Shown here: positions 44,598 through 55,400 of the stretch, piece by piece
Numbering within the stretch: position 1 is the first letter of the stretch
How the letters are laid out: each line of letters begins with the position of its first letter
NCBI GenBank assembly: GCA_934675575.1
Contig: CAKUQQ010000003.1
Location: 62,001 to 126,000, forward strand
Direction of reading: 5' to 3'
Source of the DNA: an uncultured Muribaculaceae bacterium
Lineage (GTDB): Bacteria > Bacteroidota > Bacteroidia > Bacteroidales > Muribaculaceae
DNA: 64,000 nt
The notes under the pieces: model-generated
The model's database searches: none
Told to the model about the DNA's origin: nothing
What the model saw: the letters and a program-made list of their open reading frames with translations, nothing else
Position numbers and translations under genes: made by a program

Positions 44598-44770
44598 ATT
44601 CAGTTACTCTATGTTGGCCGGCTCTATCGCAATCAGAGGCAACCAACTGCAAATTTACTAAATATTTAGCACACGCCTGTCTTTTTGTCACGATTTTCGG
44701 TTTTCCACATTTCCGCAAAGTTTTTCCTTTTTTGTGGCTTGACCATGCGAGTGTGTGGTGGTGAAAAAGA

Positions 44771-44808
44771 AAAAGCCCGGAGCGGCTGTGGGCCGTGTCC
44801 GGGCTTTT
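44771..44808 (-). terminator. Terminator of the M16 protease gene
   Basis: AAAAGCCCGGA (44771-44781) pairs with TCCGGGCTTTT (44798-44808) downstream of the protease stop on the minus strand. Confidence 0.85.
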
Positions 44809-44870
44809 GGGGTTATGGTTGCTTTACGCGCTTTGCTGCCAGCGAGTGTGGCATGGAGCGACGCAGCAGT

Positions 44871-47693
44871 TTATTCCTTGGGGAGCATGATGATTTCGAG
44901 GTCGTTGCCCTGGCTGAGCACTTTCTTCACAAATGCAGAAACCTTGGCAGGAGTCATGCCTTTCACCACGTCGGCATAGCCGGTGTAGTTGTCGATGCCG
45001 TTCTTATACCACAGGCTAAGAGTGTTAATCCAGAAGTTGTTTTGCTTGGCTTGGGTCTCAAAGTCCTTAATCATGTTCTTCTGGGTCTTTGCCAAATCTT
45101 CGGCGTTGACTGTAGTGGCGAGCTTGGCTGCCTCTTCACGCATAATCTTGAGCGCGAGGTCTTTCTTCTCAGGCTTCATTGGGCAAACGCCGATGATGTT
45201 GACAAATGACTTGCTGCCCACCATCTGAGCGTAGCCTGCAGCTCCGGCAGAGTAGGCTGCGCTGGCGTCCTCACGAATCTTTTGCAGATAGATTATGCTG
45301 AGCAGCTGGCCTGCTGCGTCGGCATAAGCAGAGTTCTCCATGCTGTAAGGCATCTTGGAGTTGTACCAATACATGCGCGCCATGGCCTTAGGAGTCTCCA
45401 TCTTGCGGCTGAACTCAACCACGTTTTTGCCCACAGGGCGTGTGGTCACATCCTTGAACTTGCAGTTGGGTTTGCCAGCCGACGGCAGAGTGGCGATGTA
45501 TTGCTCAATGAGAGGCTTGATGCTGTCTTCCTCGAAGTTGCCAACGAAATAGAATGTGTAGTTGGCGGCATTGGCGGTGCGCTCTTTAACGATTTGCAGA
45601 ATGCGGTCGTAGTTGATTTTTCCAAGGTCGGCAAGCTCAAGTGGCTTCTCGCGCAGACTGCGGTTTGCCAATATGTAGTTCACCGAGTCGCTAAACACGG
45701 TTTCGGGCTTGTTGCTCTTGTTGGCAAGGTAGGTCTTATAGATGTTCATTGTGCTTGCCCACTTCTTTTCATCTTTCTTGATGTTGGTGAACTTGAGGTA
45801 AGTGAGTTGGAACATTGTTTCCAAATCCTTCACAGTGGAGCTGCCGCGCATGCGGTCGTAGCTTGTGGCCATGCCGTAGGTCACATTGACCTGCTTGCCG
45901 GCAAGTGCCTTTTGCAGTTCTTCGAAGCTGAAGTCGCCCAGACCGCTTGAGCCGATGGCCTCGTCAATCACGTTGAGGTTAGTGAAGTCGTTGACACCAT
46001 AGAGCGAGCTTCCGCCTTGTGCCTCGGCAAGCATGCGCACCTCGTCGGCCTTGTAGTCGGTGTGTTTGAGCACCACCTTCACACCATTTGACAGGGTGAG
46101 CTCCTTAGTGCCGAATTTCTTGCCGGCCACTTCTTTCACAATCTTGCCCTTGGCAGGGAGCTTGCTCACGAGAGGCTCGTTTTTCACGTTGTCAACGTAT
46201 GCTTCAAGTTTCTCGCCGCGCACTTGGCCGATAGTGGCTTTGAGCTGCTCAACGGTGGGATACACGGCACCGGCCTTCTCGGTGCAGAATGCGCGCACCA
46301 CCACGTTGGTGTCGCTCTTGCTGATTAGCTCAGGCAGGGCGTGATTGATGGCCCTGACAGAAATCTGCGGCACAATCATCTTGGTGTATTTATACTCGTC
46401 GGCAATCGACATCAAAGGCTCGTTTTGCAAGAAGTTCTCGGTATAGTCACTTGCATAGTCGTCATTTGCCACCTTGTCGCGGTTGTTGTATTTCTGCTCC
46501 AGTTGGCTGAGATACTCGCTTTGGGTGCGAGCATACTCGGTGGCGGTGAAGCCGTGCTGAATGGCGCGCTCAGCCTCTTCGTAGATGGTTTTGAGAGTGG
46601 CATCTTCTTGGCCTGGTTTAGCCACACCTATCAGGTTGAAGGCGTCTTTTGTCTTAGAGAAGATGTAGGTGCCGTCGTAGGCAAACGCTTGCAGGAATGG
46701 ACAAGACGGGTCTTGCGCCTTTTCGCGCAGACGGTCGTTGAGCATGCTGCTAATCACGTTTTTCACATATCCGTCAATCAGATAGGTAAACTTAGTCTTG
46801 TCGCTGTCGGGCACTGCATCGTGCTTAAAGCTGATGGTCACTTGGTTGTATTGCTGCTCCTTGTCCTTGTCAACCACTACTATGGCCTGTGGATTGTCGG
46901 GCACAACCTCGTCAACTACTTTGGGGGCATTTGCGGGGTTCTTTATGTCGCCAAACATTTCCTTGATTTTGTTGACAGTGTAATCAACATCAACGTCACC
47001 CACCACAATTATGGCTTGATTGTCCGGGTGATACCACTTGGCATAGTAGTCGCGCAGCTCCTTGTATTTGAAGTTGTCAACCACGCTCATCAAGCCGATA
47101 GGCATGCGCTTGCCATATTTTGAGCCTGGATACAGGGTCTCAAGGTTACGTTCAAGCATGCGCTGGCTTGCGCTTGAGCGCAAGCGCCACTCCTCGTGAA
47201 TCACGCCACGCTCCTTGTCGATTTCCTTGCCGTCGAGTGTGAGTCCGCACGACCAGTCGCGCAATATGAGCAGACATGAGTCGAGCGACGAGCGGCGTGC
47301 AGAGGGCACGTCGTTGATGTTATAGACGGTGCGGTCAACCGAGGTGTAGGCATTCAAGTCCTTGCCAAACTCCACTCCCAGCGAGCGTGTGTAGTCGATG
47401 ATGCCATTGTCCTTGAAGTGGTCGGAACCGTTAAATGCCATGTGCTCAAGGAAGTGGGCAAGACCACGTTGGCTTTCTTCCTCCTGGATTGAGCCCACGC
47501 GTTGTGCAATGTAGAAGTTGACGCGGTGCTCTGGGTAATTGTTGTGGCGCACATAGTAGGTGAGTCCGTTGGGCAGTTTTCCCACTTTCACAGCCGTGTC
47601 AACCGGCAGTGGCGGAAGCTGCTGCGCATAGGCAACGGAAGCAAAACCTGCTGCTGCAACCAGAATCAGTGTTAAGAGTTTTCTTAATCTCAT
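44871..47693 (-). CDS. M16-family zinc protease (PqqL-like)
   Basis: A 940-residue two-chain-repeat insulinase-type protease. The start is set at MRLRKLLTLI, giving a signal peptide to YAQQ; 26 further residues upstream lie beyond the -7 element. The active first half has the inverted zinc motif HFLEH (His80, Glu83, His84) and GVIHEEWRLR with the third ligand. The second half begins near 500 (GVKVVLKHTDYKADEV) and lacks the zinc motif, as is normal. Located in the periplasm or outer membrane, where M16 proteases degrade peptides; the Bacteroidales homologues are often membrane-linked. Three decamer repeats lie upstream of its promoter. Confidence 0.92.
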   Translation of the reverse strand: MRLRKLLTLILVAAAGFASVAYAQQLPPLPVDTAVKVGKLPNGLTYYVRHNNYPEHRVNFYIAQRVGSIQEEESQRGLAHFLEHMAFNGSDHFKDNGIIDYTRSLGVEFGKDLNAYTSVDRTVYNINDVPSARRSSLDSCLLILRDWSCGLTLDGKEIDKERGVIHEEWRLRSSASQRMLERNLETLYPGSKYGKRMPIGLMSVVDNFKYKELRDYYAKWYHPDNQAIIVVGDVDVDYTVNKIKEMFGDIKNPANAPKVVDEVVPDNPQAIVVVDKDKEQQYNQVTISFKHDAVPDSDKTKFTYLIDGYVKNVISSMLNDRLREKAQDPSCPFLQAFAYDGTYIFSKTKDAFNLIGVAKPGQEDATLKTIYEEAERAIQHGFTATEYARTQSEYLSQLEQKYNNRDKVANDDYASDYTENFLQNEPLMSIADEYKYTKMIVPQISVRAINHALPELISKSDTNVVVRAFCTEKAGAVYPTVEQLKATIGQVRGEKLEAYVDNVKNEPLVSKLPAKGKIVKEVAGKKFGTKELTLSNGVKVVLKHTDYKADEVRMLAEAQGGSSLYGVNDFTNLNVIDEAIGSSGLGDFSFEELQKALAGKQVNVTYGMATSYDRMRGSSTVKDLETMFQLTYLKFTNIKKDEKKWASTMNIYKTYLANKSNKPETVFSDSVNYILANRSLREKPLELADLGKINYDRILQIVKERTANAANYTFYFVGNFEEDSIKPLIEQYIATLPSAGKPNCKFKDVTTRPVGKNVVEFSRKMETPKAMARMYWYNSKMPYSMENSAYADAAGQLLSIIYLQKIREDASAAYSAGAAGYAQMVGSKSFVNIIGVCPMKPEKKDLALKIMREEAAKLATTVNAEDLAKTQKNMIKDFETQAKQNNFWINTLSLWYKNGIDNYTGYADVVKGMTPAKVSAFVKKVLSQGNDLEIIMLPKE

Positions 47694-47736
47694 AATCTTA
47701 TTTGTTTGATTGAAAAAATATGCTTCTTTGAACTTG

Positions 47737-47744
47737 CAAAGATA
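47737..47744 (-). promoter_or_regulatory. -7 element of the M16 protease gene
   Basis: TATCTTTG on the minus strand, 44 bp before the chosen ATG. The -33 box is not clear, which would suit an activated promoter. Confidence 0.5.
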
Positions 47745-47773
47745 ATGCCGAACGGGCAAACTTGTTGGCAATT

Positions 47774-47803
47774 AACGCTTAAAAACGCTTAAAAACGCTT
47801 GGA
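47774..47803 (+). repeat. Three 10-bp direct repeats upstream of the M16 protease promoter
   Basis: AACGCTTAAA, AACGCTTAAA and AACGCTTGGA in tandem, one helical turn each, about 30-60 bp upstream of the -7 element. Could be an activator site. Confidence 0.6.
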
Positions 47804-47847
47804 AAACTTAATCCTATGCATTTTGCAGCACGAAGCATAGTGCTAAA

Positions 47848-47889
47848 ATGCGCCGCAACGAGCCCATGTGTGGGTGCGGTGCGGCGCAT
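47848..47889 (-). terminator. Hairpin after glpF
   Basis: ATGCGCCGC (47848-47856) pairs with GCGGCGCAT (47881-47889), with CCCAT/GTGGG nested inside. It lies 26 bp after the glpF stop; the following T-run is short. Confidence 0.65.
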
Positions 47890-47914
47890 CTGTGGGGTGC
47901 GGAAATTAGGGTGT

Positions 47915-48661
47915 TTAGAATATGCCTCCGCAGAAATTGTAGCATGCAAAATAGGCTGCTGCTGCGAGAGCACCGCCAATCAGCGGCCCTGCCACAGGCA
48001 CCCAGCTATATGCCCAGTCGCTGTCGCGCTTGCCCTTGATGGGCAGCACGGCGTGGGCAAGACGCGGACCGAGGTCACGCGCGGGATTGATGGCATAGCC
48101 TGTGGTGCCGCCGAGCGACATGCCTATGGCCACAATGAGAAGGGTGACAGGCAGCGGCCCCACGGCAGCCAGACCGGCGTTGCCCTTGGTGCTGCAAGCC
48201 AAAATCACAAACACAAGCACAAATGTGCCTATGATTTCGCTGAGCAGATTGCGCCACTTGTTGCGTATGGCTGGCTCGGTGCAGAACACGCCGAGCTTGG
48301 CATCGGCGTCGGCAGTGGCGTCGAAATGGTCTTTATAGAACGCATAGACCAACGCTCCACCGCAAAATGCACCAGTCATTTGAGCCACCACATAGGGCAA
48401 CACCTCGCTCCAGGGAAAGCTGCCGGCTATGGCAAGGCCGAGTGTCACGGCAGGGTTGAGGTGCGCGCCGGTGTAGGGGCCGGCAATCAGCACGCCAGCC
48501 ATCACAGCCAGACCCCAGGCCAGTGTCACCACCACCCAGCCGGCACCTTGACCCTTACTCTTGTTGAGGCTCACACAGGCCACCACGCCGTCGCCGAGCA
48601 AAATAAGCACGAGAGTTCCCACGAACTCAAGCAGCATTTTAGTTTCTAATGAATACTCCAT
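47915..48661 (-). CDS. glpF: Glycerol facilitator (MIP family)
   Basis: A 248-residue membrane channel with six transmembrane helices and the two NPA boxes: HLNPAVT (Asn69) and INPARD (Asn192). The aspartate after the second NPAR is typical of glycerol-conducting GlpF rather than water-only aquaporins. It brings glycerol into the cell for phosphorylation by the kinase encoded just upstream; the 53-bp gap and same strand suggest a glpK-glpF operon. Confidence 0.92.
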   Translation of the reverse strand: MEYSLETKMLLEFVGTLVLILLGDGVVACVSLNKSKGQGAGWVVVTLAWGLAVMAGVLIAGPYTGAHLNPAVTLGLAIAGSFPWSEVLPYVVAQMTGAFCGGALVYAFYKDHFDATADADAKLGVFCTEPAIRNKWRNLLSEIIGTFVLVFVILACSTKGNAGLAAVGPLPVTLLIVAIGMSLGGTTGYAINPARDLGPRLAHAVLPIKGKRDSDWAYSWVPVAGPLIGGALAAAAYFACYNFCGGIF

Positions 48662-48714
48662 AGTTTTTTCTCTCTTATCTTTCGTTTGTTGTTATTTGTT
48701 GCTTGGAAATTAGC

Positions 48715-50208
48715 TTATTGCTTCCTGTTGCTCAGGGTGCGGTTTATGGCGTCGTGCCACTTGTTGACTATGGCTTTCACCTTCTCCAGGTCGCCTTGCG
48801 GCTTAAACTCGTTTTCCACTTGCCACTGGCGTTTTATTTCGTCGATGCTCGACCAGTAGCCCACAGCCAGACCGGCAAGATAGGCTGCTCCGAGTGCGGT
48901 GGTCTCGGTTACGCGCGGACGGAACACCGGAACATTGAGCACATCGCTCTGAAACTGCATCATCAGATTGTTGCGCGAAGCTCCGCCGTCAACCTTGAGT
49001 TCGCAGATGGGCAGGTTGGCGTCGCGGCGCATGCAGTCAACAATGTCGTAGGTTTGCAGGGCTATGCCTTCGAGTGCGGCACGTGCTATGTGGGCAGCAG
49101 TGGTGCCACGGCTTATGCCTGTGATGGAGCCGCGTGCAAACGGGTCCCAGTAAGGTGCTGCCAAGCCAGTGAGAGCCGGCACAAAATACACGCCGCCGGT
49201 GTCGGGCACCGATGCTGCCAGAGCCTCAACCTCGCTGCTCGACTTGATTATGCCGAGGCCGTCGCGAAGCCATTGCACCACAGAGCCACCCACAAAGATA
49301 GAGCCTTCAAGGGCGTAATTCACCTTGTCGCCTATTTTCCATGCTATTGTGGTGAGCAGGCTGTTTTTCGACGTGATGGGTTTGTCGCCGGTGTTCATGA
49401 GCAGGAAGCAACCGGTGCCATAGGTGTTCTTGATGGCTCCCGGCTCTATGCACATCTGGCCAAACAAGGCGGCCTGCTGGTCGCCGGCAATGCCGGCAAT
49501 GGGCACTTCGTGGGCAAATATTGTGGTTTTGGTGTGGCCATAGACCTCGCTGCTCGACTTTACTTCGGGCATCATCGACCGTGGAATGCCAAACAGCTTG
49601 AGCAGGTCGTCGTCCCAGTCGAGGGTGTGTATGTTAAACAGCATGGTGCGGCTTGCGTTGCTCACGTCGGTCACATGCACCTCGCCGCGAGTGAGTCGCC
49701 ACACGAGCCACGAGTCCACCGTGCCGAAGCGCAGCTTGCCCTTGTTGGCGCGCTCGCGTGCTCCTGGCACGTTGTCGAGAATCCACTTGATTTTTGTGCC
49801 GCTGAAATAGGCATCGATAATCAGACCTGTCTTTTCGCGAATGGTGTCGGTGAGACCATCGGCCTTGAGCTTCTCGCAATATTCGCCTGTGCGGCGGTCT
49901 TGCCACACTATGGCATTGTAGATGGGTTCTTCGCTCTCCACGTCCCACACGATGGTGGTTTCGCGCTGGTTGGTGATGCCTATGCCGGCAATGTCTTTGC
50001 CGTTGATGTCGAGCGAGGCGATGGCTTCTGCTATCACGGCCGCTTCCGACGACCAAATTTCGTGTGGATTGTGCTCCACCAGTCCTGATTTAGGGAAAAT
50101 CTGTGTAAACTCCTTCTGCGCCGATGCGCAGATTGTGCCTTGCTCGTCAAACACAATGGCACGCGAGCTGCTTGTGCCTTGGTCAAGCGACAAAATATAC
50201 TTTTTCAT
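48715..50208 (-). CDS. glpK: Glycerol kinase
   Basis: A 497-residue FGGY-family kinase: start [21 protein letters not shown], then [42 protein letters not shown], and the FGGY signature region [19 protein letters not shown]. It phosphorylates incoming glycerol to glycerol-3-phosphate. First gene of the glpKF unit, with a promoter at 50250-50281. The length is standard. Confidence 0.97.
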   Translation of the reverse strand: MKKYILSLDQGTSSSRAIVFDEQGTICASAQKEFTQIFPKSGLVEHNPHEIWSSEAAVIAEAIASLDINGKDIAGIGITNQRETTIVWDVESEEPIYNAIVWQDRRTGEYCEKLKADGLTDTIREKTGLIIDAYFSGTKIKWILDNVPGARERANKGKLRFGTVDSWLVWRLTRGEVHVTDVSNASRTMLFNIHTLDWDDDLLKLFGIPRSMMPEVKSSSEVYGHTKTTIFAHEVPIAGIAGDQQAALFGQMCIEPGAIKNTYGTGCFLLMNTGDKPITSKNSLLTTIAWKIGDKVNYALEGSIFVGGSVVQWLRDGLGIIKSSSEVEALAASVPDTGGVYFVPALTGLAAPYWDPFARGSITGISRGTTAAHIARAALEGIALQTYDIVDCMRRDANLPICELKVDGGASRNNLMMQFQSDVLNVPVFRPRVTETTALGAAYLAGLAVGYWSSIDEIKRQWQVENEFKPQGDLEKVKAIVNKWHDAINRTLSNRKQ

Positions 50209-50249
50209 AGTGATTTGTAAACTTTGGTTTCACATTTGTTGTTGTCGTC

Positions 50250-50281
50250 CAAAGATAACCTCAAATTTTCGTATTGGTCAA
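50250..50281 (-). promoter_or_regulatory. Promoter of glpKF
   Basis: On the minus strand TTG (50279-50281), 21 bp and TATCTTTG (50250-50257), 42 bp before the glpK start. Confidence 0.7.
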
Positions 50282-50325
50282 TAATTTAACGCACATTAAG
50301 ATGTGTGACAAAAATTGTTACAATT

Positions 50326-51393
50326 TTAGTTTTTAACTATGGCGGTTAATGGGCTGCTGAGGTGCGGAATGAATTTCTGTAGCAAGTAAAATATTGATAC
50401 TGAAATGATTGTTGCTAAAATGGGGGGGGTAATGAAGCAACATGCTTCCAGAGCGCAGCTGTGTGTGGTCGCTGACAGCGACGCAAATAGCTTGGTGAGC
50501 GGAAGCAGAAAGATTGTGTGGGCAGCATAGACGAAGAAGCTGCTCTTTGCGAGGATTTGCGATGTGGAGTGCCGCTTGGCAAACCATGTGGCAATGCTTA
50601 TGGCAGAGATAATGGCGCAGAGCACATAGATGTGTCTTGCCGCAGTGGCAAGCGTGCCGGGGTATAGCGTGGCGGCGGCAGCAGCCGGAATGACGATTAT
50701 GGCGGCAGGGGTGGCAAGACGCATGGCAAGTTGCGGCATGCTTAGCCCACGAATGGCGAAGAAAGCCCCCACGGCAAACCACCAAACGGCATTGAATGTG
50801 AGTCCAAGCGGATTTGGCCACAGCTTGGCGTAATAGACCACAGCCAAGGCGAGTAAAGCCCACAAGCCGCCACGCTTTAGCATGGCATAAAACAATGGGC
50901 TTAGCAGAGTGACCACTATGAGGTCGCGCACAAACCACAGCACTTCATGCACAGGAGCAGTGCCTGGCGCAACGGTCATGCCGAGCCAGTTAGTGAACCC
51001 CACGCCTGTGGTGCGGCAACCCCAAAGCAGATTGGCCGACAGCGGCTGCTGCAAGCTCTGGCCAGAGGCAAAGGCTTGTGCCGCATAGAGCGCAATGGCC
51101 AGAATGTTCCATGCCAAGTAGGGCACAAGCAGCGTGCGCAGACGGTGCTTGATTTTGGTGGAGTAGGTATGGGCGGTGAAGTCGTGCTCTTGTGTGCTGA
51201 AGAAAAACAAATAGCCCGAAATCACAAAGAAAAGCGGCACGGCAAACTGTGGTAGCGTGAGCGACAGAAATGAGCCCAAGCCGTCTATGAAGTTGCTGCC
51301 AAGGTCGCGCCAGCAGGAGTTGTAGGCATGAATCAGCACCACAAAGCATGCCAGTGGAAAACGCAGTGCGGCTATGTAGCGCGTGTCGGTCAA
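50326..51393 (-). CDS. Acyltransferase-3 family membrane protein
   Basis: A 355-residue polytopic protein of the acyltransferase 3 (OafA-like) family, with about ten membrane helices. The early motif RFPLACFVVLIHAYNSC contains the active-site histidine; PQFAVPLFFVISGYLFFFS follows. Such proteins acetylate or acylate surface glycans. Its start overlaps the stop of the RluA gene by 4 bp, so the two are translationally coupled. The target glycan is unknown. Confidence 0.85.
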   Translation of the reverse strand: MTDTRYIAALRFPLACFVVLIHAYNSCWRDLGSNFIDGLGSFLSLTLPQFAVPLFFVISGYLFFFSTQEHDFTAHTYSTKIKHRLRTLLVPYLAWNILAIALYAAQAFASGQSLQQPLSANLLWGCRTTGVGFTNWLGMTVAPGTAPVHEVLWFVRDLIVVTLLSPLFYAMLKRGGLWALLALAVVYYAKLWPNPLGLTFNAVWWFAVGAFFAIRGLSMPQLAMRLATPAAIIVIPAAAAATLYPGTLATAARHIYVLCAIISAISIATWFAKRHSTSQILAKSSFFVYAAHTIFLLPLTKLFASLSATTHSCALEACCFITPPILATIISVSIFYLLQKFIPHLSSPLTAIVKN

Positions 51394-52298
51394 AGCAGAG
51401 TCTTGAAGTTGTCGGGCACAGGCGACTCAAACCGCATGGTCTGACCCGTGACGGGGTGACGCATCTCTATTAGTGTGGCGTGCAGGGCAAGCCGGCGAAT
51501 GGGGTTGGAGTGGCCACCATATTTACGGTCGCCGCTCACTGGGTGTCCGAGCCCTTTCATGTGTACACGTATTTGGTTTTTGCGGCCAGTGCGCATTTCA
51601 AGCTCTACGAGTGAGTTGCGGCGGCCGCGCTCAAGCGTGGCATATTTTGTCACTGCAAGCTGTCCGAGCTTCTGGTCGTCGGTTTCATGCACCTCGTAGT
51701 TGTTTTCATCGTCAACGAGGAAGTTTCTCACAGTGCCGCTGTCTTTTTCCATCAAACCTTCCACCACGGCCACATAGAGGCGTCGGCTCACTATGTCGCT
51801 CCAGTTGCTGACCATCTTTTCGCGCGCCTTGGCGGTGCGTGCCAGAATCATAAGCCCCGACGTGTCGCGGTCGAGACGGTGGACAACAAACACCCTTGCG
51901 CGCTCATTGCCACTCTTCACATAGTTGCGCATTATGCTATACACGGTGCCGGAGGTGTTGCGCCCGGCACTGGTTGACAGCACGCCATAGGCTTTGTCAA
52001 CCACTATGATGTCGTCGTCCTCATACACGAGTTTGAGGTGCGGACTGCTGAATGTGCTGAAAGAGCCGCTGTAGTTGACCTGCAGCTCGTCGCCAGCCTC
52101 CACTGGGCGGTTAAACTTGGTGGACGGCATGCCGTTGACGGCAAACTGGTTGTGCTTGAGCATAGACTTGATTTTACTTGCCGAGTGGTCGGCAAGTGCT
52201 TTTTGTGCTGCCTCAATGAGGGTACACGGCTGCTCAACTATGAATTTCTGCACATTGTCCTTTCGGGCATTGCGCTGCGGTCTTGTGGGTTGTTTCAT
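51390..52298 (-). CDS. RluA-family pseudouridine synthase
   Basis: A 302-residue enzyme from the ATG of MKQPTRPQRNARKD; 39 upstream in-frame residues lack the family pattern. An S4-like RNA-binding N-terminus (ASKIKSMLKHNQFAVNG) precedes the catalytic domain with HRLDRDTSGL, whose aspartate attacks the uridine, and GRKNQIRVHM. It modifies ribosomal or transfer RNA. A TATCTTTG -7 element lies at 52323-52330. Confidence 0.92.
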   Translation of the reverse strand: MKQPTRPQRNARKDNVQKFIVEQPCTLIEAAQKALADHSASKIKSMLKHNQFAVNGMPSTKFNRPVEAGDELQVNYSGSFSTFSSPHLKLVYEDDDIIVVDKAYGVLSTSAGRNTSGTVYSIMRNYVKSGNERARVFVVHRLDRDTSGLMILARTAKAREKMVSNWSDIVSRRLYVAVVEGLMEKDSGTVRNFLVDDENNYEVHETDDQKLGQLAVTKYATLERGRRNSLVELEMRTGRKNQIRVHMKGLGHPVSGDRKYGGHSNPIRRLALHATLIEMRHPVTGQTMRFESPVPDNFKTLL

Positions 52299-52322
52299 TT
52301 CAGTGATGTGATGTTTGTGATG

Positions 52323-52330
52323 CAAAGATA
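52323..52330 (-). promoter_or_regulatory. -7 element of the RluA/acyltransferase pair
   Basis: TATCTTTG on the minus strand 25 bp before the RluA start; no clear -33. Confidence 0.5.
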
Positions 52331-52372
52331 GTGCAAATTGGAGTGGCAGAGGAGTGTTTTGGCTATAAAAAA

Positions 52373-52404
52373 GAGCCGGACTCCAAACTTGTGGAATCCG
52401 GCTC
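52373..52404 (-). terminator. Terminator of the GLUG-repeat protein gene
   Basis: GAGCCGGA (52373-52380) pairs with TCCGGCTC (52397-52404); on the minus strand a TTTTTTAT run follows. It separates this gene from the RluA promoter. Confidence 0.85.
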
Positions 52405-52446
52405 ATGAAAGTCAAAAGAGGTCAGGCTGCTTGTGGCAGCAGCCGT

Positions 52447-55400
52447 TTATTTGTCTTTATACACAACCTTGCGTGCGGAGGTGGTGCCGTCGGTGTAGGT
52501 CACTTTCTCAATCAGAATTTGACCCTTGGCCGGGTTAACTACCTCAATGCCGCTCACGTTGTAGTAGGTGCGCTTGGCCACAGCCTTGTCTGCCAAGTTG
52601 GTGTCAACGCCAGTAGCCTGTCGGGTGATGACGAGGTTGTAGGTGCGTGTGAGCTTGCCTACGGTGAGCGTGAGTGTGGCTTCCTCTGGTGCAGTGGTGT
52701 TTTTGAGTGTCACGTCGTTGCCGTTGATTTCAAGGTTAGACGACGAAGTCCACACAGCACCGGCAGGAGTTCCGATTTGGAATGCACTTGCCACAGAGTC
52801 GAGTCGCTCGCCGTCTTTGAGCAGCACGGTGGCCACGGCAAAGCTGTTGTAGTCAACATTGCTGAACACCTTGAGCGACGGATAGCAAGCGGTGGCGTTG
52901 TCAAACGCATCGCTTATCTTGAGGTCTGTGAGCGCACGAGTGTCAAGACCCTTGACTGCATTTTCGCCCACTTGGGTGTCGGCATCAAACAGAGGGTTGA
53001 TGCTGCTGTCAAACCAAGTGTCGCTGACAGTCAGAAGTTGAGGCTCGCAGTTGCTGTTGGCAGCTGTGATGTTGGCAGCGTTGGTGCCGCTTGTTGCCTC
53101 CACCTTTCCCGCATTGTAGGTGTTGCTGATGGTCATAGCGTAAGACGATGCATGTGCATTGCCCGGCTGACCCATGATGCCAGCCACATCTTGATAGGCT
53201 GTGACGTTACCGAAGTTGTAGCAGTCTTTCATGTAGGGACGGCCTTGTCCGATGAGTCCACCCACACGGTTTGACTTGGAGCTGGCTTGAGTTGAGCTCA
53301 CGTCGCCATAGTTGGCGTTGCGCTCAAACTTGTATTTGCTGCCAGTGAGATAAGCGACAATACCGCCCACATAACTTCCGGTTGCGGTGATTGTTCCGGC
53401 ATTCCAGCTCTCGGTGAGCCAGAAGCCTCCTGTTCCTGCTATACCGCCAGCGTATGCCGAAGATGTGTTTGAAGCAGAAATCTTGCCAGTGTTGTACACT
53501 TTATTAATCACCATGCAAGAGTCACCAGATGGGTTAGCCACGATACCTGCCACGGTGTTGAGACAGTGCATGTCGCCTGTGTTGTAGCAGTTGTAGATAG
53601 TGTCGGGGGCTAACTTGCTGCCAGACATGGTTGCCACGATGCCAGAAATGTTGCGCGCCTTGGGCGTAGTGGCATCGGCGGCAATGATGCTGGCGGTGTT
53701 GTAGCAATTTTTGATAGTGAGTCCGGCACGGCCTTGGCCCACGATGCCGGCTATGTAGCCAGCAGAGCCGGTGGTTGCCACTGGAGTCACGTTGCCCTCG
53801 TTGTAGCAGCTATCTACAGTCATGCGTGCTGCTGCTGTGTGAACGGCGGCTGTGCCCACGATGCCTGCCACATATTGTGTGCCTTCCACATTACCGGTGT
53901 TGTGGCTGAAGCTTACGCTCGACGGAGCCTTGGCCTCGGCCAGAATGCCACCGGCGTTGGCTGCCTTGGCCATGGCGGCACCATCGTTGATGCTACGTGA
54001 AACTGTGGCACTTGCCGAAGCGGCGATACCGCCGGCATAGGCTGCGCCCGACACCACACCATAGTTGCTGCAGCTGTCGATAGTAATGCCTGCGTCGGCA
54101 TCGCTGGCTGCAACCACACCGCCGGCATAGTTGCCTGTGGTGGTGACGGAAGCATAGTTGCTGATGCCCTTGAGTGTGGCCATAGGACCTGCATAGCCAG
54201 CCACACCTCCGGCATAGCTGTTGGCTTTCACGTTGGCCTTGTTGGTCACGTTGTAAATCTTGCCATACACAGAACCTGCCACAGCACCCACATATTGGTA
54301 GGCTTCCACATTGCCCTCTATGGTGAGGTCATGCACTGCGCCCAGCTCGCCTATTATGCCAAACAAGCCTTGGTAATTGGCCGTCTTGTCGGAGAGCTTG
54401 GAAATCTTGAGGTTCTTTATGGTCTTGCCGTTGCCGTTGAAGTCGGCGTTGAACATCACGTTGCCAGCTGCCACTGGAGTGTAGTCAATGCCACTGAAGT
54501 CGAGGTCGGCCTCTACGGTGAAGTAGTTGCTTGCGTAGTCGTAGGCATAAGTGTTGACAAACTCGGCAAGCGCAACCATGTCTTGCGCTGTCTTAATCTT
54601 GAATGGGTCGGCTTGCGTTCCGCTACCTTCAAAGATTGCGCCGTTGATGGTGCTGACAGGAATGAGGCGTGTGTTTTTGTCGATGGTTGCAACGAGCGTG
54701 TCGGCCACGCCACCCTTTTCAGGTATGGTTACGCTGAGCGTGCTGCCGGCTATTGAGAACGACTTGCCGTCTTTAACACTCCACTTCACTGTGCCGGTGT
54801 TGCCGAGAGTGGCAGGCTTGGTTACAGCCGTAGCAAAGTTGCCGTCGGCGAGGAACACGGTGGCGAGCTTGGCGAGCTTGGCTTCAGGATAGTCGGCAAA
54901 GCTCTTGATTGTTGGGTAGCTTTGAGCTGCCTGGCTCCACAAGCTGTCGGGCAAGGCGAGCTTGCCGGTGGTGAGCTGGGCTGTGGTGAGTCCGCTCACA
55001 CCCTTGTGGGCTGCGTTTGCCACGCCGCCAGCTTTTTGCACTTGGTTGTCAAACATGACATTGGCATAGGTGGTAGTTGCCCCCTTACCTGTTATCTGAC
55101 CAAGCGAGGTGCTTTCGTCAGCCTTCACGAAGCCGTAGTTCACTGCATTTTCCACAGTGGTGTTGGCAGCAGTGCCCACGATGCCACCCACTTGCTTAAG
55201 CGACTCGATTTTGCCGGTGTTGACCACGTTGGCGATGGTGGCTTTGCTTGCGTTGCCCACCATACCTCCGGCGAGGTATTGCTTGCCGGCCGGCTGGTAG
55301 CTGTTGATAAACGTAGCTCCCACAAAGCCTGTATTAATAGAATTGCTTACCTCGGCAGATGTTACGTTGCCGGCAATACCACCTGCCTGATAGCTACCGG

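Noticed and set aside
47816-48649. 277-codon open frame opposite glpF
   Set aside because: Antisense shadow of glpF with no recognisable protein features.
48703-50088. 461-codon open frame opposite glpK
   Set aside because: It is the antisense shadow of glpK; high G+C at third positions keeps the opposite frame open. No family match and no promoter.
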